From the IMG/VR virus record IMGVR_UViG_3300009182_000295, positions 1-25,622 of that record: a stretch of DNA of 25,622 nucleotides. One strand, written 5' to 3'. The DNA comes from a virus. Under the pieces are notes generated by a model. The model was not told the origin of the DNA. It did no database searches and worked only from the letters and a program-made list of their open reading frames with translations. This document shows positions 21,412-25,622 of the stretch, piece by piece. The first letter of the stretch is position 1; every line of letters starts with the position of its first letter. A program made the translations under genes and the position numbers.

Positions 21412-22113
21412 TTAATATCCAAATCGGGTTTTATAGGCCGCATATTCAGTCTGAACCTGAGCCAAAGTTAAGGCACCATCCCACACCTTTATCACGCCAA
21501 TGTCAGCTGGATGTGCCTCAGTACCGCTTTGCCTATTAAACAATCTCAATTGGTTAGGGCCTCGTATGGCAGTATTGGTTGCTGTATACGTATAGGTCGT
21601 GGGCTGTACGCTGGTAGCTGAATATAGGTTAGCCACACCTGTGGTCTTGTTAAATGTTGCCCAGTCCAAATGCCAAACTGTGTCTGCGGTAGCACCACTC
21701 AAATTGATATTTTGAGCGGCAGTAAAATAAACTTTTGGTCGACCGTTGTATGCGCCCATGACAAAATCGCCATTGGCTTCGTTGCCTGTGTTAAGCAACC
21801 GTCCTGAGCTTGATGTAGCTAACTTATAAGCTATGAATATTGTAAAACTTTGATTGCCGTTGCTGTAGTTTGGCCCGCCGGACATATAATCACCCATGGC
21901 ATCTCCAATATAGGCACTTCTAAACACTCCGCCATTGACCGCGTTCCAACTAATTCTTGAATTTGTGTTACTGACTGTTAATGTGTAACTGCCAGTTATA
22001 GTTACTCCATTCGCAGGCATAGCAGAATAATTAGCCGCATCAAGATTATAAACCACTGTGGCAGGAGCCGGGCCAGCCTTGTGGCTCATATTGTGCATCA
22101 TGATACCAGTCAT
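21412..22113 (-). CDS. LamG/concanavalin-like lectin-fold virion protein, 233 aa
   Basis: The protein has the layout of a concanavalin-A-like jelly-roll: VVYNLDAANYSAMP at the front, repeated beta strands with FTIFIAYKL, WHLDWATFNKTTGVANLYS, and the characteristic ending HPADIGVIKVWDGALTLAQVQTEY and YKTRFGY. Such domains bind carbohydrates and occur in phage adsorption proteins. The N-terminus is His/Met-rich (MTGIMMHNMSH), which is unusual. The start shares one base with the stop of the 837-aa fibre gene (TAATG). A role in receptor binding is inferred from fold and neighbours, not shown. Confidence 0.75.
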   Translation of the reverse strand: MTGIMMHNMSHKAGPAPATVVYNLDAANYSAMPANGVTITGSYTLTVSNTNSRISWNAVNGGVFRSAYIGDAMGDYMSGGPNYSNGNQSFTIFIAYKLATSSSGRLLNTGNEANGDFVMGAYNGRPKVYFTAAQNINLSGATADTVWHLDWATFNKTTGVANLYSATSVQPTTYTYTATNTAIRGPNQLRLFNRQSGTEAHPADIGVIKVWDGALTLAQVQTEYAAYKTRFGY

Positions 22114-24626
22114 TATGTTAATCCTGTGCCGTTGATAAACCAGCTTGTGCTAGTAACCTTGACCGCAGTGGCCATACCATATGCAGCCAGTGTGCGTGAT
22201 CCTGTTGTGCCAGTACCACCTAAATACATTGTGTCTGAAGTAATTGCGATAGTCACTGTTGCGCCAGCTGCCGCAATAAATGCAATAGTTGTGCCTATTG
22301 GATAAGCCACGTTGGCATTAGAGTCAATGGTAATAGTTGCCGTAGCTGTTACATAAATGTGTTTACCTGCATCACCAATGACTGTTGTGTAGGCACCTGA
22401 TTTACTCTGCTGTGGCATACCTAAGTAACCTAAACTTGCGGCTGTACTTGTTGATGTAGCTGTTGCGGCAAATCCTGTAATAGGTGCACCGCTGGCACCA
22501 ATCTTTAATGCAACAGTTGCCGCACCAGCAAAGTTTACTGTAGTAGCAGTTGTATTAACAAGATCAAAACTTGTACTGGCCGTTGTAATATTACTAGCAA
22601 TTACCGGCGTTGTCAACGTGCTTGATGCTGGTATGGACAATGTGGTACCAGAAGAAGTTATAGTTGCACTGCCTAATTTAATTGAGCTTCCACTTAGATA
22701 TAGGTCTCTGAATCTATAAGAGGTGGAACCGAGATCGTAGGTAATATCAGTATCAGGAATTAAACTGCCGGCAATTGTGGTGGCTCCAAGTGTTTTATTA
22801 GTTAATGTTTCTGTGCCTGCTCGTGTGACCAGTGTGCCAGTAGTTGGCAAAGTCAATGTGGTATCAGATGTGGCAGTCAGTGTGGTTGTAAATGCGCCGG
22901 ATGTGGTAAAAATACCAGCAGTAGTTAAGTTGCCGCCCAGCGTAATTGTCTTGCCAGTATTGGCTACTCCAGTGCCGCCGTACTGTCCTGCAATCACACT
23001 ACCGTTCCAAATTCCGGTAGCAATGGTGCCCAGTGTAGTTATACTAGAAGAACCAATTAATGCACTAGGTGTAAAACCCAGTGCAGTAGTAACATCACTA
23101 CTAGTCAATGAAATTGCACCTTGACGTGTATTAAACGATGTAACAGCGTTGCCGCCAGGTATGCGTACCCACTTGGCTCCATCATATATCACCAAGTCTC
23201 CAATAGAATATGCTGTACTTCCATTGCCTATATCTCTGGTTCCAGCTACGCTAACAATATATTCCCATCCAGCAACAACTCCAGCGGGTAAACTTCCACC
23301 CAATAACGGAGAGTTATTAGTTGCATCCCAGTTGCCTTTAAATTGTGTGGCACTGGTTAACGCACTGCTGACAGAAATAACTCCATTGCTGATTGTGATT
23401 GTACTGTTGTCAATCTTAACACCACCGAGCACCGCGGTGCTTGCTGTTGGCAAAGCATAAGGTGTAAATGTAAATACACCGCTTGAATAACTTAAACTGC
23501 CAGATCCGCTGGCTGCATTTGTTACAATGCTTAGGCTACTTGCCTGGAGTGGGGTATATCCCAATGCTGATGTAACTTGACTTTGACTAATCCCTGTTAA
23601 ATATGAACTTAGGTCGCTGGTTCGTAATGGAGTGTATCCCAATGCCGATGTAACGTCATTGCTGGTCAACAATACTGCGCCGGTTCTAGAATTGAATGAT
23701 ACCACACCATTATTTGATGCAATATCAATCCAGTTTACACCATCATACACTAGCAAATCGCTTGCTTGATAGGTAAACGATCCAGCTCCTAAGTTTTGGG
23801 TTCCGCTGGTGCCCACAATGTACATCCAACCTGCGTTTGCGCCCACTTGGTTACTGCTGAGGGTAGGAGTGTTGGTACTTGCATTCCATGTTCCTTTGAA
23901 ACTTATGCTGCCGCTTAGACCTGTACTAACACTGATTACACCGTTATTGATAGTGACGCTACTACCGTCAACTCTGACACCTCCTAGTGTAGCTGTAGTA
24001 GCTGGTTGCAAACTATAAGGTGTGTATGTAAACACTGTTCCGCTTATGCTTAGTGAGCCATCACCGCTAGGTGTGGCAGTTGTTACTGAGTAATTTGGAA
24101 TCAGCGGAGGTGTAAATGTAAAGATACCGTTGCTGTAAGTTAAATTGCCGCCTCCACTATTACTAGCAACTGCTACGCTGAGGCTTCCTCGAACTAGATA
24201 ATCTGTACCTGCAACTGCTGAGGATACTAGACCATTTGTACTTTTTAACAAACCGTTAAGCGATGTAGACAAAGTGGTTGTGCCACTCACTGTTAGGCTT
24301 GTCAGCGTGCCAACACTGGTTAGACTTGAGCTGACCACTGTTGATTTTAACGCTGTACCGGTTAATGCACCAGCTGATGCCGCGCTCGACACAGCACTGA
24401 TAACTCCGTTTGTGATAGTAATCGTATTACCGTCTGGTATTACTCCGCCTAGTCTTCCTGCAACCGGTATACCTAAATTGTTTGCTGGAGGTTGTGCAGT
24501 TGGCAATGTATAAATGTTAGCATACAATTCCGAAAAATTAGCGTTTATCTTTGTACCAGCACTTCGAAGTGTATCCCCAGTACCGTCATTTGCCGCTGAG
24601 CCTGTGGCAATTATCTGTTGTGTCAT
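22113..24626 (-). CDS. Long tail fibre-like protein with internal duplication, 837 aa
   Basis: Residues 1-45 include GSAANDGTGDTLRSAGTKIN and NFSELY, an N-terminal signature common in T4-like marine phage fibres. Two approximately 92-residue repeats follow, each running FKGxW...GW.YIV...YDG.xW...VxSFNxRxGA...TSxDVTxALGxTP, and a further ALGYTPLQ lies between them. The second half holds the phage-fibre phrase TETLTNKTL, then DTDITYDLGSTSYRFRDLYL and IGDAGKHIYVT, ending in a beta-rich cap. The protein is a likely trimeric fibre with modular repeats. GGA lies upstream of the start. Exact fibre type (long or short) cannot be set. Confidence 0.85.
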   Translation of the reverse strand: MTQQIIATGSAANDGTGDTLRSAGTKINANFSELYANIYTLPTAQPPANNLGIPVAGRLGGVIPDGNTITITNGVISAVSSAASAGALTGTALKSTVVSSSLTSVGTLTSLTVSGTTTLSTSLNGLLKSTNGLVSSAVAGTDYLVRGSLSVAVASNSGGGNLTYSNGIFTFTPPLIPNYSVTTATPSGDGSLSISGTVFTYTPYSLQPATTATLGGVRVDGSSVTINNGVISVSTGLSGSISFKGTWNASTNTPTLSSNQVGANAGWMYIVGTSGTQNLGAGSFTYQASDLLVYDGVNWIDIASNNGVVSFNSRTGAVLLTSNDVTSALGYTPLRTSDLSSYLTGISQSQVTSALGYTPLQASSLSIVTNAASGSGSLSYSSGVFTFTPYALPTASTAVLGGVKIDNSTITISNGVISVSSALTSATQFKGNWDATNNSPLLGGSLPAGVVAGWEYIVSVAGTRDIGNGSTAYSIGDLVIYDGAKWVRIPGGNAVTSFNTRQGAISLTSSDVTTALGFTPSALIGSSSITTLGTIATGIWNGSVIAGQYGGTGVANTGKTITLGGNLTTAGIFTTSGAFTTTLTATSDTTLTLPTTGTLVTRAGTETLTNKTLGATTIAGSLIPDTDITYDLGSTSYRFRDLYLSGSSIKLGSATITSSGTTLSIPASSTLTTPVIASNITTASTSFDLVNTTATTVNFAGAATVALKIGASGAPITGFAATATSTSTAASLGYLGMPQQSKSGAYTTVIGDAGKHIYVTATATITIDSNANVAYPIGTTIAFIAAAGATVTIAITSDTMYLGGTGTTGSRTLAAYGMATAVKVTSTSWFINGTGLT
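23064..23342 (-). repeat. Fibre internal repeat, second copy
   Basis: About 93 residues from FKGNWDATN to LGFTPS. It matches the first copy in FKGxW, GWxYIV, DLxxYDGxxW, SFNxRxGA and DVTxALGxTP. Confidence 0.75.
23625..23900 (-). repeat. Fibre internal repeat, first copy
   Basis: About 92 residues from FKGTWNAST to LGYTPL, paired with the copy at 23064-23342. A separate ALGYTPLQ follows immediately, so the terminal motif is used at least three times. Confidence 0.75.
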
Positions 24627-24629
24627 ATC

Positions 24630-25622
24630 TTATCCTTGATCGAATGTTATTGTATTATTATTGTCAAATAACACAGTAGTATTGTCAAAATTTCCTTTGA
24701 TTGTACTATTACTTATTTGTTTGTATTCAGTGTACCAAATTCCAGGAGCTGCCTTGATAAAATTAGCAATAGCACTACTATCATTTAGTATGTTAACTGG
24801 AGCATTTTTATTGCCGTCCCAGGCAATACCTGTCTTCTTAATCACAGTAACCTGTGTGCCAAGACTTAGCGGATTTGTTAGTGTAACGGTTGCTGTAACA
24901 CCGTCAACAATAAAATCTGCTGGGAAATCTCTGTCACCGGCTGGGCTATAAGGAGCTTTATTTACATCAAATATACTGTAGGAAGATTTCTTCAATCGTG
25001 TATTTTCTACAAAGAAATACCAGTTGGCAAGATCTTTACCAAATGCTGTTGAACTAGTATGGTCTACTATGCATCGATAGGTATAAGGACCTGTTGAAAC
25101 AAGCTGTCCTATACTGTATTTGGTGTTGGGTTCCCATATTGTGGTATTGTATCCGCCAACAAATACATCAATTTGATCAGCATTGTCTGGGACAAATCCT
25201 ATACCAATATCCTGCCCGCCTGAGCTGAATGTGGTATTTGATAGCGTGGAACTGGTTAGAGTGTTAATAGGTTTGTCTGCTTGTGCTAGAGCAAGACTGC
25301 TGGCCAGTGTGACTTGATTTGGACCCACAGATGGGTTAACAATATAATAGGATCCCGGTTTTAGGCCGCCGCCGCCCTCACCTGTAACAACCAATTTTTG
25401 TCCTGTAGATAAGCCATCGTTGCTATTCAAAGTTACAATACTGATAACCACATTGGCTGTCAGTCCCGAAGGTGTTCCCACTGCAGAAGCAATCGGAGAT
25501 CCATTTGGTGCTGTGGACAAAGTAATTAGATTTGTTCCGTTTGTGTCAACTACATAATAGTTTGTGGGATTGAGATAATTGTTAAATCCTGCTCCGCTCA
25601 GACTATACTGTTGGCCATACAT
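24630..25622 (-). CDS. Virion structural protein, partial (5' end beyond window)
   Basis: The minus-strand frame is open to the right edge; an ATG is the last codon, but it may be internal. At least 330 residues are present. The N-terminal part is beta-rich with ITLSTAPNGSPIAS and VVTGEGGGGLKPGSYYIV. The centre has FVPDNADQIDVFVGGYN, then WEPNTKYSIGQLVSTGPYTYRCI (a short carbohydrate-binding-like wrap) and FPADFIVDGVTATVTL. The C-terminus has VIKKTGIAWDG and ANFIKAAPGIWYTEYK. I recall this ending from large structural proteins of T4-like cyanophages. It lies 3 nt before the 837-aa fibre start. Function is probably a baseplate or fibre component. Confidence 0.72.
   Translation of the reverse strand: MYGQQYSLSGAGFNNYLNPTNYYVVDTNGTNLITLSTAPNGSPIASAVGTPSGLTANVVISIVTLNSNDGLSTGQKLVVTGEGGGGLKPGSYYIVNPSVGPNQVTLASSLALAQADKPINTLTSSTLSNTTFSSGGQDIGIGFVPDNADQIDVFVGGYNTTIWEPNTKYSIGQLVSTGPYTYRCIVDHTSSTAFGKDLANWYFFVENTRLKKSSYSIFDVNKAPYSPAGDRDFPADFIVDGVTATVTLTNPLSLGTQVTVIKKTGIAWDGNKNAPVNILNDSSAIANFIKAAPGIWYTEYKQISNSTIKGNFDNTTVLFDNNNTITFDQG

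Noticed and set aside
22777-24513. Several plus-strand open frames opposite the 837-aa fibre
   Set aside because: All show the same Val/Pro/Leu-rich antisense composition and no start signals. They mirror the repeat structure of the real gene.
1-25622. tRNA genes, CRISPR arrays, insertion sequences or integration sites
   Set aside because: No cloverleaf-like segment, regular spaced repeats, transposase motif or flanking direct repeats were seen. The only repeats are coding modules in fibre genes.

Overview
The window looks like part of the genome of a low-GC, T4-like tailed phage (myovirus type, Caudoviricetes), most likely from a marine or freshwater environment and probably uncultured. The main reasons are the tightly packed genes with ATGA, TAATG and 8-nt overlaps, a T4-type 5'-nuclease (RNase H), phage-style queE and thyX, AT-rich promoter boxes close to the T4 late consensus (GATAAATA/TATAAATA), and a long run of adsorption-structure genes containing collar, fibre and LamG-like modules. 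I see no rRNA, tRNA, CRISPR array, integrase or insertion sequence. The host cannot be read from the sequence.

Layout. (1) 1-4749, plus strand: the tail of an unknown gene, queE with an insertion inside its iron-sulfur motif, a 55-aa ORF, a 45-aa single-helix Cys-rich microprotein, an unknown 137-aa protein, a FEN/T4-RNase-H-like nuclease, two unknown proteins, a 2OG-Fe(II) oxygenase-like protein and two more unknowns. (2) 4746-8680, plus strand: a sigma70-type promoter and a MoxR-like AAA+ ATPase, then a second sigma70-type promoter with a perfect UUCG hairpin as its spacer, a protein with an HExxH motif and a VWA domain, and four small unknown proteins. (3) 8684-9397: thyX, with C-rich codon use and no clear ribosome binding site, followed by an intrinsic terminator. 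(4) 13528-9300, minus strand: a sigma70-type promoter and a six-gene overlapping operon with two pairs of tandem glycosyltransferase-like paralogues and two unknowns. Its last gene overlaps the end of thyX and contains thyX's terminator. (5) 25622-13552, minus strand: nine virion or adsorption genes. These are a partial structural protein, an 837-aa fibre, a LamG-like protein, a conserved structural-type protein, three tandem fibre/collar proteins sharing one N-terminal module, and two paralogous structural-type proteins.

How the parts may fit. The sigma70-type promoters stand before the ATPase, the VWA protein and the glycosyltransferase operon, so host polymerase could read these before late transcription. 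GATAAATA-like boxes stand before fibre genes and before two unknown plus-strand genes, which suggests late expression. QueE and ThyX point to manipulation of nucleotide pools or 7-deazaguanine. The glycosyltransferases next to the fibre block may modify the virion surface, host glycans or DNA; the sequence does not decide which. The MoxR plus HExxH/VWA pair is the least explained functional unit and the best candidate for an undescribed phage system.

There is no gene-free stretch longer than about 75 bases. All names rest on motifs and remembered family patterns, since no search could be run.
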